Positions 1 through 9,163 of a DNA stretch of 64,000 bases are shown in pieces (positions within the stretch are counted from its first letter, which is position 1; the number at the start of each line of letters is the position of its first letter). The position numbers were made by a program, and so were the translations under genes. The notes under the pieces are model-generated. The model saw nothing but the letters and a program-made list of their open reading frames with translations, was not told where the DNA came from and did not search any database. This DNA comes from Armatimonadota bacterium (lineage in GTDB: Bacteria > Armatimonadota > Fimbriimonadia > Fimbriimonadales > Fimbriimonadaceae): positions 285,720 to 349,719 of the forward strand of contig JAFDWQ010000001.1 in the NCBI GenBank assembly GCA_018268395.1. Direction: 5' to 3'.

Positions 1-12
1 GGTTCAACGTGA

Positions 13-18
13 TATATT
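13..18 (+). promoter_or_regulatory. -10 box (TATATT) for the BTAD regulator
   Basis: TATATT ends 6 nt before the GTG at 25 and there is no Shine-Dalgarno sequence. This suggests a leaderless transcript. The same spacing recurs before other genes in the window. The -35 region lies outside or at the edge of the window. Confidence 0.45.
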
Positions 19-24
19 TCCAGC

Positions 25-3012
25 GTGTCCGATCACGAGCGGACCGGCATAAGGGAAGACCGCTGGCGCATTCAGACTCTGGGGGCGTTCAAAGTGTCCT
101 TGGGCCAACGTTCCGCCGCGTTCCCGACTCGGAAAGCGGCCGGGATGCTGGCCTATCTTGCGTATTACTCTGGCAAAGCCGTACCGCGGGACGTGCTCGC
201 CGGCGTCTTTTGGCCGGACTCCGGTCCCGACCGCGCGCGCCAGTCGGTCCGCAACGCTCTGACGCAGATCCGGACGAGCCTCAAGCACGACGACTTCGAC
301 GTCGACGGACTGTTCCTCGCCTCGGCGGGCACGGTCGAGTGCCGGGAGGGATCGTTCCACGTCGACGCTGCGGAGTTCCGTCGCTCCGCGGAGGCCCTGA
401 TCGGTCGGCCGGATTCGGTGACGACGTCCGAACTCATTGCTGCGTTCGACCTGTACCAAGGGCCGTTCCTCCCAGGTTTCGACGAAGAATGGGTCGTCCC
501 TCAATTGCTGGACCTCGAAGAGCTCTTCGTCACGTTCGCCGAAAAGCTGTGCGAACGGTTGATCGCCGAAGACCTGACCGAACAGGCGGTCGCGACGGGC
601 CGGAAAGCGGTCACGGTATGCCCTTTGAGGGAAGAGTGCCACGTCGCCCTCATGAAGGCGTATGCGGCCGAGGGCCGGACGAGCGCCGTCTTCCGCCAGT
701 TCGAAGCTTTGGAGAAGATGATGGACGGTGAATGGGGAGAACCGCCTTCGACGGCGGCCGTCCAGATCCTCGAGTCGTTGCCCTCGGCCGATCGTCCACC
801 TGCGCGGAGCACGAAGGGCGGGTCCGGCGCGTCACGCCCGGCGACCGGTCGCCTGTTCGGCCGGGACGAGGCCTCCGAGGAGCTGACCGGCTGGCTCAAG
901 CCCGGCGGCGCGTTCCGCTCCGTGACCCTCGTCGGCATGGGAGGTCTAGGGAAGACGGCCCTGGCCGAACAGACCCTCGCCGAACTCGCGACGAACTATC
1001 CCGGCCGGTGCTGGAACGTGCCGATGGTCGCCCTACAGTCGGCCCTACAGATCCCGGAAGCGGTCTTGGACGTCGTCGGAAAGGCACGGCCCATGGGCCC
1101 GGATCCGATCGACGATGTCGCAAGGGCCATTGGGCCAGGACCTGCCATCGTCCTTTTCGACAACGTCGAGCAGTTGCTGCCCGCGGCCCGACAGGTGATC
1201 GACGGGTTTCTCGAACGCTTGCCGCAGCTTCGGATCCTTGCCACGTCCCGTTTGCCGGTGGGGTGCCGCAACGAGCGGGTCTGGCCGATCCGACCGGTCG
1301 CCCTTCCTACCGATCCCCGGAACCTCGAAGCCCTCCGCGAGAACCCGAGCGTCAAGATGCTCGTCGACCGCGCCCAAGCCGTCCGACCCGGGTTCTGCGT
1401 CACCCCTGTCACGGCCCGGAGCGTCTACGAGCTGTGCCACCGGCTCGAGGGCGTGCCCCTGGCGATCGCGATCGCGGCCACACACTTGGCGACGCAAAGT
1501 CCCGCCCAACTTCTCGGTTCCTTGGGACGTAGCCTTGACCTAGGTGCGGCAGGAGGGACGGTTCCCGAACGCCACCAGAGCCTCCGGGCCGTCGTCGCTT
1601 GGAACCATGAGCGGCTCGCTCCCGGCGTCAAGGACGGTTTCGAACGGCTGAGCGTGTGTCGAGGGGGCTTCAACGGGGAGCTTGGACGGTCGATCGTCGG
1701 CAATGGATCCGACGTCGTCTTGAAGGAACTGGTCTCGCACGGACTCTTGGGTTGGACCGAGACGGAGGCGGAACTTCGTTTCGAGGCCCTCGAGACCGTC
1801 CGCGATTACACCTTTCAGAAGTTGTCCGAGCGGCCGGACGCCCTCCTTGAGGCCGTCGAAGCCCATTTCAGGTACTGCGAGGACCTCGCTCAAGACCCGA
1901 CGTCGGTCAGCGACCCCGCCGCATGGACGCAGCGCGTGGAGGCCGATCTCGCCAACGTGTTAGAGGCCTTGGCCGCCGCCGCGTCGGGCCGCATCGAAGC
2001 CGGACGCGGGTGGTCTTTGGCGCAGTCCCTCAAGGAACTGATCCGTCGTCGTGGTCGGTCGCACGTCTGGTCCGAATCGTTCGCGAAGCTCCTGGAGGGC
2101 ACGGATCCGGCGATCGATGCCGTGACGAGGGCTGAGGCCCACCTCCTCCTGTCGCAGACGAACTACGGCATGCGGGACATTGCGGCGACCTATCGGCACA
2201 GTCTGGAGGCGGTGACAGCCGCGGACGCATCCGGCGACGACAAGCTCCGGGCCGTGGCCCGGATCGAAACCGCGATCCCTGGCTCGCTTCTTGGGCGGTT
2301 CGAGGAGGCACGTGCGCATTTGGAGTCGGCCCGCACAATGCTCGATGATGCGGGCGACACGGCCGGACTGGCCGATTGCGAGATCAATCTTGGTTGGCTC
2401 GAGTTCGATTCAGGCGACGAGGAAGCGGCCAGGGCGACTCTGCTTGCCGCACTCCGGCACGCCGAGGAGACGGGGGACGGGTCGTTGGTCTCGGACGCGC
2501 TCGTCGCCTATGGCTCGGCCTTGGGGCCAGGCCTGTACGACGAAGCGGCGGCCCATATGGACCGAGCTTTGGCCATCCGGGAGGGACTCGGCTATCCCCA
2601 ACAAGTCGCTCACGCTCTCTACTACCGAGCTTTCTTGGACTATCGCGCCGGACGGAGCGGGTCCGCACTGGGAGGGTTGGTCCGGTCATTGGACCTGTTC
2701 GTCTCGAACGGGATCCGGCTCGGTCAGACGCCGTTGTCGGTGAGCGGACTTGTTTTCGCGGCGATCGGTCAGCCGTTGCTCGCGGCCGCCTTTTGGGGAC
2801 GCGCTCTCGAATCGTGCCGTCGTTACGGCATGCAGATGTTCCCTGTCGTCAAGGCTTGTTTCGAATCCGAGCGGGAACGGGCCGTCGCTTCTTCGGGCGC
2901 CCTGGCCTGGGAAGCGGCCCTCCAGCGAGGAGCGTTGGCCGACGACGAGACCCTTCTAGCGATGGTCGCCGAAGCCGAACGGACGCCGTCGGCCGTCGTC
3001 GTTCCGGGTTGA
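25..3012 (+). CDS. SARP/AfsR-like regulator: BTAD + NB-ARC ATPase + TPR
   Basis: This 995-aa protein is a likely transcriptional regulator. Residues about 14-100 form an OmpR/SARP-type winged helix and about 100-255 look like the bacterial transcriptional activation domain. A P-loop (GMGGLGKT, residues 304-311) and a Walker B-like LFDN around residue 378 define an AAA/NB-ARC ATPase. The C-terminal 400 residues are alpha-helical TPR-like repeats. The architecture matches AfsR and LAL-type signalling ATPases, in which the repeats sense a ligand and the wHTH binds DNA. The target is unknown. The GTG start is chosen from the -10 box 6 nt upstream. The gene stands alone, with the polymerase gene starting 17 bp downstream from its own -10. 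Confidence 0.85.
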   Translation: MSDHERTGIREDRWRIQTLGAFKVSLGQRSAAFPTRKAAGMLAYLAYYSGKAVPRDVLAGVFWPDSGPDRARQSVRNALTQIRTSLKHDDFDVDGLFLASAGTVECREGSFHVDAAEFRRSAEALIGRPDSVTTSELIAAFDLYQGPFLPGFDEEWVVPQLLDLEELFVTFAEKLCERLIAEDLTEQAVATGRKAVTVCPLREECHVALMKAYAAEGRTSAVFRQFEALEKMMDGEWGEPPSTAAVQILESLPSADRPPARSTKGGSGASRPATGRLFGRDEASEELTGWLKPGGAFRSVTLVGMGGLGKTALAEQTLAELATNYPGRCWNVPMVALQSALQIPEAVLDVVGKARPMGPDPIDDVARAIGPGPAIVLFDNVEQLLPAARQVIDGFLERLPQLRILATSRLPVGCRNERVWPIRPVALPTDPRNLEALRENPSVKMLVDRAQAVRPGFCVTPVTARSVYELCHRLEGVPLAIAIAATHLATQSPAQLLGSLGRSLDLGAAGGTVPERHQSLRAVVAWNHERLAPGVKDGFERLSVCRGGFNGELGRSIVGNGSDVVLKELVSHGLLGWTETEAELRFEALETVRDYTFQKLSERPDALLEAVEAHFRYCEDLAQDPTSVSDPAAWTQRVEADLANVLEALAAAASGRIEAGRGWSLAQSLKELIRRRGRSHVWSESFAKLLEGTDPAIDAVTRAEAHLLLSQTNYGMRDIAATYRHSLEAVTAADASGDDKLRAVARIETAIPGSLLGRFEEARAHLESARTMLDDAGDTAGLADCEINLGWLEFDSGDEEAARATLLAALRHAEETGDGSLVSDALVAYGSALGPGLYDEAAAHMDRALAIREGLGYPQQVAHALYYRAFLDYRAGRSGSALGGLVRSLDLFVSNGIRLGQTPLSVSGLVFAAIGQPLLAAAFWGRALESCRRYGMQMFPVVKACFESERERAVASSGALAWEAALQRGALADDETLLAMVAEAERTPSAVVVPG

Positions 3013-3016
3013 CGGC

Positions 3017-3022
3017 TATAAT
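3017..3022 (+). promoter_or_regulatory. -10 box (TATAAT) for the Y-family polymerase gene
   Basis: A perfect TATAAT lies exactly 6 nt before the GTG at 3029, immediately after the stop codon of the upstream gene. No ribosome-binding site is visible, so the mRNA is probably leaderless. Confidence 0.6.
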
Positions 3023-3028
3023 AGACAC

Positions 3029-4369
3029 GTGTCTGCTTCTTCTGTCGTGCAGCACGAGGCCCCGGCGTCCCGGCCGCTCAGCGTCCTCTTCCTGGACCTG
3101 AATTCCTATTTTGCGAGCGTCGAGCAAGCGGAGCGTCCTGAACTCCGGGGTCGGCCCACGGCGGTCGTCCCCCTGATGGCCGATACGACGTTCGTGATCG
3201 CGGCGAGCTATGAAGCGAAGAAGTTCGGCGTCAAAACGGGAACAAGGGTCAAGGACGCAAAACGGATGTGCCCCGAGATCGAACTCGTCTTGGGTCGGCC
3301 ACCGCTTTACGTCCACTACCACCGCCGCATCATCGACATCGTCGAAAGCGTGTTGCCCGTCGACAAGGTCTGTAGCATCGACGAGATGCGGTGCAAGCTC
3401 TTGGGAGCTGAGCGCCAGCCCGCGATGGCCCGGGAGCTCGCCCTCAAGATCAAGAAGGCGATCCGCGAAGACGTCGCAGAGAACATGTCGTGCAGTATCG
3501 GTGTGGCGCCGAACTCGTTTCTCGCAAAGGTCGCGACCGAGATGCAAAAGCCGGACGGGCTCGTCGTCCTCCAAGCCGAAGACCTTCCAGGCAGTCTGTG
3601 CACTCTGAAGTTGACCGACTTTCCAGGGATCAACGTGCGCATGAAGGCACGTCTGAACGCGCACGGGATCTTCTCGACCGCCGACTTGATATCACGTTCT
3701 GAGCGCGAGCTTCGGACCGCCTTCGGCGGCTACCACGGCGAAAGGTGGTGGGCGATGCTCCGCGGACACGACGCCGGACTCGACATCGAAGAAGGCAAGA
3801 CACTCTCCCACTCGCACGTCCTTCCTCCGTCGTTGCGGAACGACCTTGGGTGCCGGGAGGTCTTGCTACGGTTGGCCCACAAGGCGGCCGCCCGATTGAG
3901 GTCGAAGGGGCTGTGGGCGACAGCGATGGGCGTGTTCGTGAGCGGGAAATCGAGTTGGCACGCGCACTGCGAACTTCCCCCGACCCAAGACAGCGTGACC
4001 GTCACCGAGCGCCTCCTGGAGCTTTGGGAGGGCCGTGACTTTCACGACCCCTTGAGCGTCGGCGTGGTCTTTTCGGGTCTGTTGGAGCCCGAACTCGTGA
4101 CGCCGAGCCTCTTCGACGACACCGTCGGGCGGGCTCGCCTCAGTCAAGCCGTCGACCGGCTCAATCAGAAGTTCGGGAAAAACTCTGTGTTCTTAGCGTC
4201 CCTGGAAAAGGTGAAGGACAAGGCTGACGAAAAGATCGCGTTCAACAAGACGTGGCTGTTCAGCGAAGGGAAAGGCGACAACGAGTGGCCGGACACGTTC
4301 CGAGGCAACCCCAGATCGAAGTCCGAATACCCTCCCCCGAACGAGGATCCATGTTCACCCGAAAGCTAA
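3029..4369 (+). CDS. Y-family DNA polymerase (Pol IV/UmuC-like)
   Basis: The 446-aa protein is a translesion polymerase. The catalytic carboxylates are present: D23 in FLDLNSYFAS and D118-E119 in CSIDEM. It is therefore an active-site-intact enzyme, unlike ImuB. A conserved block SIGVAPNSFLAKVATEMQKP follows, then helix-hairpin-helix and little-finger regions. A PSLFDD stretch near residue 360 could be a beta-clamp contact, but this is uncertain. The C-terminal tail after about 400 is charged and not recognised. The GTG start follows a TATAAT box by 6 nt. The 3' end overlaps the next gene by 19 nt, suggesting co-transcription. No LexA-type box was recognised. Confidence 0.88.
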   Translation: MSASSVVQHEAPASRPLSVLFLDLNSYFASVEQAERPELRGRPTAVVPLMADTTFVIAASYEAKKFGVKTGTRVKDAKRMCPEIELVLGRPPLYVHYHRRIIDIVESVLPVDKVCSIDEMRCKLLGAERQPAMARELALKIKKAIREDVAENMSCSIGVAPNSFLAKVATEMQKPDGLVVLQAEDLPGSLCTLKLTDFPGINVRMKARLNAHGIFSTADLISRSERELRTAFGGYHGERWWAMLRGHDAGLDIEEGKTLSHSHVLPPSLRNDLGCREVLLRLAHKAAARLRSKGLWATAMGVFVSGKSSWHAHCELPPTQDSVTVTERLLELWEGRDFHDPLSVGVVFSGLLEPELVTPSLFDDTVGRARLSQAVDRLNQKFGKNSVFLASLEKVKDKADEKIAFNKTWLFSEGKGDNEWPDTFRGNPRSKSEYPPPNEDPCSPES

Positions 4370-4914
4370 CCGCGCCGTGGCCGGTCGGCGTCGTCCTCTT
4401 CGTGACTGCCACCGTTTTCACCGTATGCCAATGGCGGTCGCAAGGGACGGCCCACTTGTTCGTCGGCCTTCTGATCTTTCCCGGCCTCATGGCCGTTATC
4501 GTCACGGGCTTCGTCGGGACGTTCGTTCGGCGACAGGTTCCGATCGGCGTTTTCATAGTCGGCCTAGCGGCCGCACTATCGACCGTCGGCGCCGGCGCGG
4601 CCCTCGAACCATCGTTAAGATCGACGTATGTCCTGGACCATCGCCGACCGTTGGCCCCGCTCGTCGAAGAAGCACGTCGCGAGTCCGAGCGGACAAAGGC
4701 CGACTTCGTCTTGGACGATGACCGTGTGCGTTCGGCAGGCGCCGTGCGGATCCGGGCCGTTCGCCGTGACGAAGGGTCCGTGATCGAGATCGACACTCCA
4801 CACGGACCAAGCCTCGAAACGACCGCTGTGTCCCCGGTTCCTTTAAAGTCGGGCCGGAACCTGCAGCTACTGACGAAAGACGGGACCGGTTATTGGTACC
4901 TCGTCGACCCTTAG
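4351..4914 (+). CDS. Hypothetical membrane protein
   Basis: This 187-aa protein is not recognised. Three hydrophobic segments lie in the first 95 residues (about 8-26, 31-56 and 62-88). A soluble, probably extracytoplasmic C-terminal half follows, containing several beta-strand-like stretches. The ATG at 4351 is preceded by GAGG at a suitable distance. It overlaps the polymerase gene end and so is probably translated from the same mRNA. Its last bases overlap the end of the convergent ABC permease gene by 4 nt. Confidence 0.65.
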   Translation: MFTRKLTAPWPVGVVLFVTATVFTVCQWRSQGTAHLFVGLLIFPGLMAVIVTGFVGTFVRRQVPIGVFIVGLAAALSTVGAGAALEPSLRSTYVLDHRRPLAPLVEEARRESERTKADFVLDDDRVRSAGAVRIRAVRRDEGSVIEIDTPHGPSLETTAVSPVPLKSGRNLQLLTKDGTGYWYLVDP

Positions 4915-5681
4915 GCCGCGTCTTCGCGGGGCGAATATTCGAACCGCCCTGCCCACCACGAACAGAGCCCCCACAGCCCGGCCACGATGACGGTGAGCAC
5001 CGTCCACGCCATCGGTTCGGGCACCGATTTCGGCGCAAGCGCCCCTGTGATGACGTCTCCGAGACTCGGCCCCCCAGCGACCACGGCGTGCGGCGCCGCC
5101 GACCGCAGATAGGTCAGGATCGACATGTAGTACATGTCTCCCGGCATGTTCGGGACGAACGTCTCCCAACCGAACGCGAACAGAAGGGACAGGATGAGCG
5201 ACCGGGCGACGACAAGGCTCAAGAACACGAAGAACCCGGTGTAGGCCAGGACTCCGACCGCAAGGACGGCCACGTCCGCGAAGATCCCCGGAGCGGTCAC
5301 GAACCCCGGCCCGAGGACGGCGAGACCTGCCGCGACGAGGCTGGCCAGTCCGATCCCAAAGCTGACGAGTGAAGCCGCAAGCATCCGGCCCAAGAGAAGC
5401 AGGTTCCGCGGGACCGGCCGTGTGATCAGATAGACGATCGTCTTCTGCTCGACCTCATGACTAAGGACCATCGTGCCGAACACCGCGGCGGCCAGGGCGA
5501 TCACCCGTACGACGACGGCTTGCTCGACCCGCCCGAAGGAGTCCTCCGGCGTGAGGTCGGCCGCCAAAACCGACCACACCTTCCCGATGAGGAAGACCAT
5601 GGCGACGACCCCTACCCAGGCCGCGACGCGTTGCGGGCGCACCAAGTCCCGCAAAGTCGTTGAAAAGACGTAGCCCGTCAT
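4911..5681 (-). CDS. ABC-2 type transporter permease (second pair)
   Basis: The 256-aa hydrophobic protein has about six membrane segments. It carries the usual ABC-2 cytoplasmic sequence after the second helix (HEVEQKTIVYLITRPVPR), as in NosY/YhaP-type permeases. It is the last gene of a four-gene minus-strand operon. Its start overlaps the stop of the ATPase at 5678 (ATGA-type overlap). It probably pairs with that ATPase to form an exporter or a complex acting on membrane-bound substrates. The substrate is unknown. Confidence 0.8.
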   Translation of the reverse strand: MTGYVFSTTLRDLVRPQRVAAWVGVVAMVFLIGKVWSVLAADLTPEDSFGRVEQAVVVRVIALAAAVFGTMVLSHEVEQKTIVYLITRPVPRNLLLLGRMLAASLVSFGIGLASLVAAGLAVLGPGFVTAPGIFADVAVLAVGVLAYTGFFVFLSLVVARSLILSLLFAFGWETFVPNMPGDMYYMSILTYLRSAAPHAVVAGGPSLGDVITGALAPKSVPEPMAWTVLTVIVAGLWGLCSWWAGRFEYSPREDAA

Positions 5682-6595
5682 GAGGTCACCAGGTACTGGA
5701 AGACCGCTTCCAGATTGTTGTCAGGGCTGTAAAGGCCGGAGATCGGGACGTTTTCTTCCAGCACGAGCTTCGGCAACGTCTCGTAGAACGCGTCAGGCTG
5801 GCGCGTCTGCACTTCAAGGGAGCCTCCGTCCGCGCCGATCTGTGCGCTGACGACGAACGGAAGGCTGATCAGATAAGCGGCGAGGATCCTCGGTTCCGAG
5901 GTCTCGATACGGATCCGATGGGGATGACGGTCGATGTAGGCCCGAATGGCGCCAAGGTCCCCGCTTGCCAGAAGCCGACCTCGGTGCAGAAGCAGGATCG
6001 ATCGTGTCATCTGCTCGACTTCGAACAAGACGTGCGACGAGACGACGACAGACTTTCCGCTCTCCGCGAGCTTGTGGAGAACGTCCATGAACTGCCGCCG
6101 TCCGACGGGGTCGAGACCGTTCAGAGGTTCGTCGAGGAGAAGGACGTCAGGATCATGGACGACGGCCTGGGCCAGCTTGATGCGTTGCCGCATGCCTTTG
6201 CTGAAGCCCTTAAGCCGCCGATCGGCCCGGTCCTCCATGCCGACCAGTTCGACGGCACGGCCCGTCCGCTCTTGGGCTTCGTTCTCCGAGTACCCGGCGA
6301 GCCGCGCCATCCGGTGCACGAACTGACGGCCCGTCAGATGCTCGGGAAAGCTGTCGATGTCCGGGCAGTAGCCGAGCTTTCGGTAGACGTCGGGGTTCGC
6401 GAAGGGGTCCATCCCAAAGACCCTGACTGTGCCGGTCGTCGGCCTCAATTGGCCCGTGACGAGCTTCAGCATGGTGCTCTTTCCGGCACCGTTCTGACCG
6501 AGGAGGGCGGTCACGCCGGGCCCGATTTCGCACGTGACGTCGTTCACGCCGATCACTTGGCCGTACCAACGGCTTGCCGCTTCGAAAACGATCAC
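5678..6595 (-). CDS. ABC transporter ATP-binding protein (second pair)
   Basis: The 305-aa ATPase has Walker A GQNGAGKST, the signature around FSKGMRQRIKLAQAVVHDP, Walker B VLLLDEPLNGLDP and an H-loop SSHVLFEVE. The C-terminal 80 residues form the extra domain typical of CcmA/NodI/DrrA-like exporters. The start is taken as the GTG at 6595, because it forms a GTGA overlap with the stop of the upstream permease gene. A longer reading frame upstream is only read-through over that gene. It works with the downstream permease. Confidence 0.88.
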   Translation of the reverse strand: MIVFEAASRWYGQVIGVNDVTCEIGPGVTALLGQNGAGKSTMLKLVTGQLRPTTGTVRVFGMDPFANPDVYRKLGYCPDIDSFPEHLTGRQFVHRMARLAGYSENEAQERTGRAVELVGMEDRADRRLKGFSKGMRQRIKLAQAVVHDPDVLLLDEPLNGLDPVGRRQFMDVLHKLAESGKSVVVSSHVLFEVEQMTRSILLLHRGRLLASGDLGAIRAYIDRHPHRIRIETSEPRILAAYLISLPFVVSAQIGADGGSLEVQTRQPDAFYETLPKLVLEENVPISGLYSPDNNLEAVFQYLVTS

Positions 6596-7554
6596 TTGAC
6601 GACCTCCACGGCACGGATGCGCTTCCATGCAAGGGCGATGCCTCCGACGGCGATCAAGACCATCGGCACGACGACCAAAGCCGCTGGCGGCGCCGCCATC
6701 TGGGGCATGTTCCCTCCTGCCCCGAACGGTTGGGACCCGTCGGTCCCAAGGACGACCTTTGCCCAGCCGATTTGAAGACCGTCGATGGACAGGTAGTACA
6801 GGCGCTCGGCCGTCGCCCCAAGGAACTCGTTCGGCTTGTGACGACGGCCACCTTGGCTCACGGCCCAAGCGATGAACATCAGGAACGAAAAAAAGGTCAG
6901 CAGGAAAAACGCGGCGGCATAGGCTGCACCCGCCATCCGGCCCTTGTTGAACAACGAGCTGATCCCAAGGATCAAACTCGCCTGGAACGCGGCCGCACCG
7001 AGGACCATACCGATCAGCCGGAACCCGAGTGCAGGGTCTTGCTCGATGAACCGATACTCCCGGAAATTCAAGAGTCCGTAGAGGAAGAAGAACGCGGTCG
7101 GCACCGCCATTCCGACGGCCAAGGGGACGAAAACTCCGGTCCACTTGCCGATCAGATAGTCGATCTTACGGCACGGCTTGCTGAGATAGACGAGAAGCGC
7201 GTTCGTCCCGTTGTCGTTCGCGACCGCTCCGACCCCGACCATCAACCCTAAGGTGAGCCAGATCAACTGAGAGTACGTGAATCCGGTCAAGAACTGGTCC
7301 TTCCACACCAGACGGTTGAAGACTTGTTCCGAGATGCCTGGCATCTTTTGCGCGATCCCGAGCTGCTCGAGCACGTACAGGAACGCGATCATGACGAGGT
7401 AGTACCAAGCGGCCAAACTCGTGAAGACCCAATACGCGCGCTTCTTAAAGGCCGTCTTCCAGCCCATCCGGGCGATGACGAGCCACCGGCCTCGCGCCTC
7501 CAAGTGGGCGCCGGAGTAATCGCGGTAGCTGAGGTCCGCGATGGGCTCAGACAT
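6592..7554 (-). CDS. ABC transporter permease (first pair)
   Basis: The 320-aa protein has six or more hydrophobic segments separated by charged loops. It is consistent with an ABC-2 permease subunit. The ATG at 7554 gives an N-terminus MSEPIADLSYRDYSG followed by a first helix around residue 40. The start overlaps the stop of the upstream ATPase by 8 nt and the stop overlaps the next start. A glycine/methionine-rich loop sits near residues 265-280, between the last helices. The substrate cannot be inferred. Confidence 0.75.
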   Translation of the reverse strand: MSEPIADLSYRDYSGAHLEARGRWLVIARMGWKTAFKKRAYWVFTSLAAWYYLVMIAFLYVLEQLGIAQKMPGISEQVFNRLVWKDQFLTGFTYSQLIWLTLGLMVGVGAVANDNGTNALLVYLSKPCRKIDYLIGKWTGVFVPLAVGMAVPTAFFFLYGLLNFREYRFIEQDPALGFRLIGMVLGAAAFQASLILGISSLFNKGRMAGAAYAAAFFLLTFFSFLMFIAWAVSQGGRRHKPNEFLGATAERLYYLSIDGLQIGWAKVVLGTDGSQPFGAGGNMPQMAAPPAALVVVPMVLIAVGGIALAWKRIRAVEVVK

Positions 7555-8464
7555 CGACGGCCTCCAGGAACGCGTCTTCCAACGACCGCTCTGCCGGAGC
7601 CATGCCCCGGATCTGGGATCCTGACGCGCGAGCCGCCCGGAACAGAAGGGCGGCGGTGTCTTCGGGGCCGCCCGGACCTCGGAACCGATAGTCGACGCCT
7701 TCGTTCCGGACGGCTTCAAGGCCGAGCGCGGCGGCCTCTTCCGCGAACGTCGCACTGGGCGAACGGAGGGACACGTCCATGGGGTGCCCTTCGACGCGCT
7801 TCAAGTCTGCGATCCGTCCCTGCGCGATCAAGCGGCCCTTCGACAGCACGATGACGTCGTCGCAAGTCCGTTCCACGTCCGGCAACAGATGACTGCTGAC
7901 AAGGACGTTGACGCCTTTGTCGTGCGAGATCGATCGGATGAGGGACAACGTCTCTTCGCGTCCGATGGGGTCCAACCCGTTGGTGGGTTCGTCGAGCAGG
8001 AGGAGCCTCGGGCCGTGCACGAGCGCCTGGGCGAGCTTGATCTTCTGTTTCATTCCCGTCGAGTAGGTTTCGACGTGCCGATAGCGGGCGTCCCCTAGAC
8101 CACAGTATTCCAAGACTTCGTGCGCCCGGCGCAACGCCTGGTTGGACGGCAGTCCGCCGAGTTCGCCGGCGTAGGCGACGTATTCGACCGCGGACAGTCC
8201 GGGAATATGACAGTCCTGTTCCGGCATGTAACCGACCGCCTGACGGATCTGAAGGTCGTGCTTCCCGATCTGCCGTCCGAGCACCGTCCCGCCGCCTCCG
8301 CCCGGGTCGACGAACCCGAGGAGGGTCTTGATGAGGGTGGTCTTCCCCGCTCCGTTCGGACCCAGGAGCCCCACGCATCCTTCGGGCACCGTGACGGAGA
8401 AGTCCTTGAGGGCGACGAACGAGCCATAGCGGACGGTCAGGTCACGGATTTCGGCTACTGGCAT
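7547..8464 (-). CDS. ABC transporter ATP-binding protein (first pair)
   Basis: The 305-aa ATPase is the first gene of the four-gene export operon. It shows Walker A GPNGAGKTT, a signature around YSTGMKQKIKLAQALVHGP, Walker B LLLLDEPTNGLDP and the H-loop SSHLLPDVE. It has a C-terminal extension of the CcmA/DrrA type. The start ATG at 8464 gives MPVAEIRDLTVRYGSF, the usual first strand of the domain. The second ATPase downstream is clearly related, so the operon probably arose by duplication of an ATPase-permease pair. The complex may be a hetero-assembly or two separate exporters. Confidence 0.88.
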   Translation of the reverse strand: MPVAEIRDLTVRYGSFVALKDFSVTVPEGCVGLLGPNGAGKTTLIKTLLGFVDPGGGGGTVLGRQIGKHDLQIRQAVGYMPEQDCHIPGLSAVEYVAYAGELGGLPSNQALRRAHEVLEYCGLGDARYRHVETYSTGMKQKIKLAQALVHGPRLLLLDEPTNGLDPIGREETLSLIRSISHDKGVNVLVSSHLLPDVERTCDDVIVLSKGRLIAQGRIADLKRVEGHPMDVSLRSPSATFAEEAAALGLEAVRNEGVDYRFRGPGGPEDTAALLFRAARASGSQIRGMAPAERSLEDAFLEAVDV

Positions 8465-8604
8465 GGTTCGTCCCGGTCTGCGACCCCAGGTTACCGGACC
8501 GCCCCCAGAGCCCACCGACAGACTCGGTGTCCGTAAGAGCCTCCGGCGCCTGTCATGCGGACCAAATCCCCAGTTGGTCGCTCCGGTGCGGTCCGGCGGC
8601 CCGG

Positions 8605-8610
8605 TATCCT
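8605..8610 (+). promoter_or_regulatory. -10-like box (TATCCT) for ndk
   Basis: TATCCT ends 8 nt before the GTG of ndk with no Shine-Dalgarno motif between. It is consistent with a nearly leaderless transcript. Confidence 0.35.
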
Positions 8611-8618
8611 CGCCCGCC

Positions 8619-9032
8619 GTGAACGAAACGACTTTAGTCCTCATCAAGCCGGGCGGCGTGAAACGCAACCTTATCGGCGAGATCACCCGCCGGGTCGAGG
8701 CCCGTGGCCTCGTCGTCTCCGGGCTCAAGCTCGTCAACGCTGACCGCAACACGGTCGAAGAGCACTATTCCGAGCACAGCGAGCGGCCGTTCTTCAACGA
8801 CGTGTGCGACTACCTCACCAGCGGCCCGATCGTCTGTATGGCCGTCACCGGCGTCAACGCCGTCAAGGCGATCCGTGCGATGATGGGCGCCACGAACCCG
8901 ATCGAAGCGGCCCCCGGAACCGTCCGGGGCGACTTTGCCCTGACGATCGACGACAACCTCACCCACAGTTCGAGCGATCCCGAAGCCGCAGCGAGGGAAC
9001 TCGGCCTCTGGTTCCCTGAAGGCACCGTCTAA
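8619..9032 (+). CDS. ndk: Nucleoside diphosphate kinase
   Basis: The 137-aa protein has the normal size for Ndk and begins MNETTLVLIKPGGVKRNL. It transfers the gamma-phosphate from ATP to NDPs through a phosphohistidine. The conserved blocks HSERPFFNDVCDYLTSGP, a GATNPIEAAPGTVRGDF loop and NLTHSSSD are present. The histidine in the last block (residue 115) is the active site. The usual HGSDS is replaced here by HSSSD, a mild variation. The start is the GTG after a -10-like box. Longer N-terminal read-through covers the divergent promoter region and is not used. Confidence 0.93.
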   Translation: MNETTLVLIKPGGVKRNLIGEITRRVEARGLVVSGLKLVNADRNTVEEHYSEHSERPFFNDVCDYLTSGPIVCMAVTGVNAVKAIRAMMGATNPIEAAPGTVRGDFALTIDDNLTHSSSDPEAAARELGLWFPEGTV

Positions 9033-9163
9033 GAGCGAGTTCGGTTCGTTCGGAGGTTCGGGGCGGTTCGGAGGTACGGGTTCGTCCGGGTCAGATTGGA
9101 TCTCGTCGATCGCTGATGCCGCACTCCCGGATTTCCAGTCCGATCCGAACCTCCAAACCGAGC
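9033..9163. repeat. Short direct and inverted repeats in the ndk/LuxR intergenic region
   Basis: The 130-bp gap between two convergent genes contains several copies of GGTTCGGAGG or close variants. An inverted match (CCGAACCTCC) lies about 90 nt downstream. It may form a weak bidirectional terminator. No T-tract is evident and no gene is seen. Confidence 0.3.

Noticed and set aside
3029-4369. Polymerase considered as ImuB (inactive partner in the ImuA-ImuB-DnaE2 cassette)
   Set aside because: The catalytic D23 and D118-E119 are all present and there is no imuA or dnaE2 next to it.
5678-7144. A 488-codon reading frame for the second ATPase
   Set aside because: The upstream 180 codons overlap the permease gene in another frame and have no ABC features; the GTG at 6595 forms a GTGA overlap.
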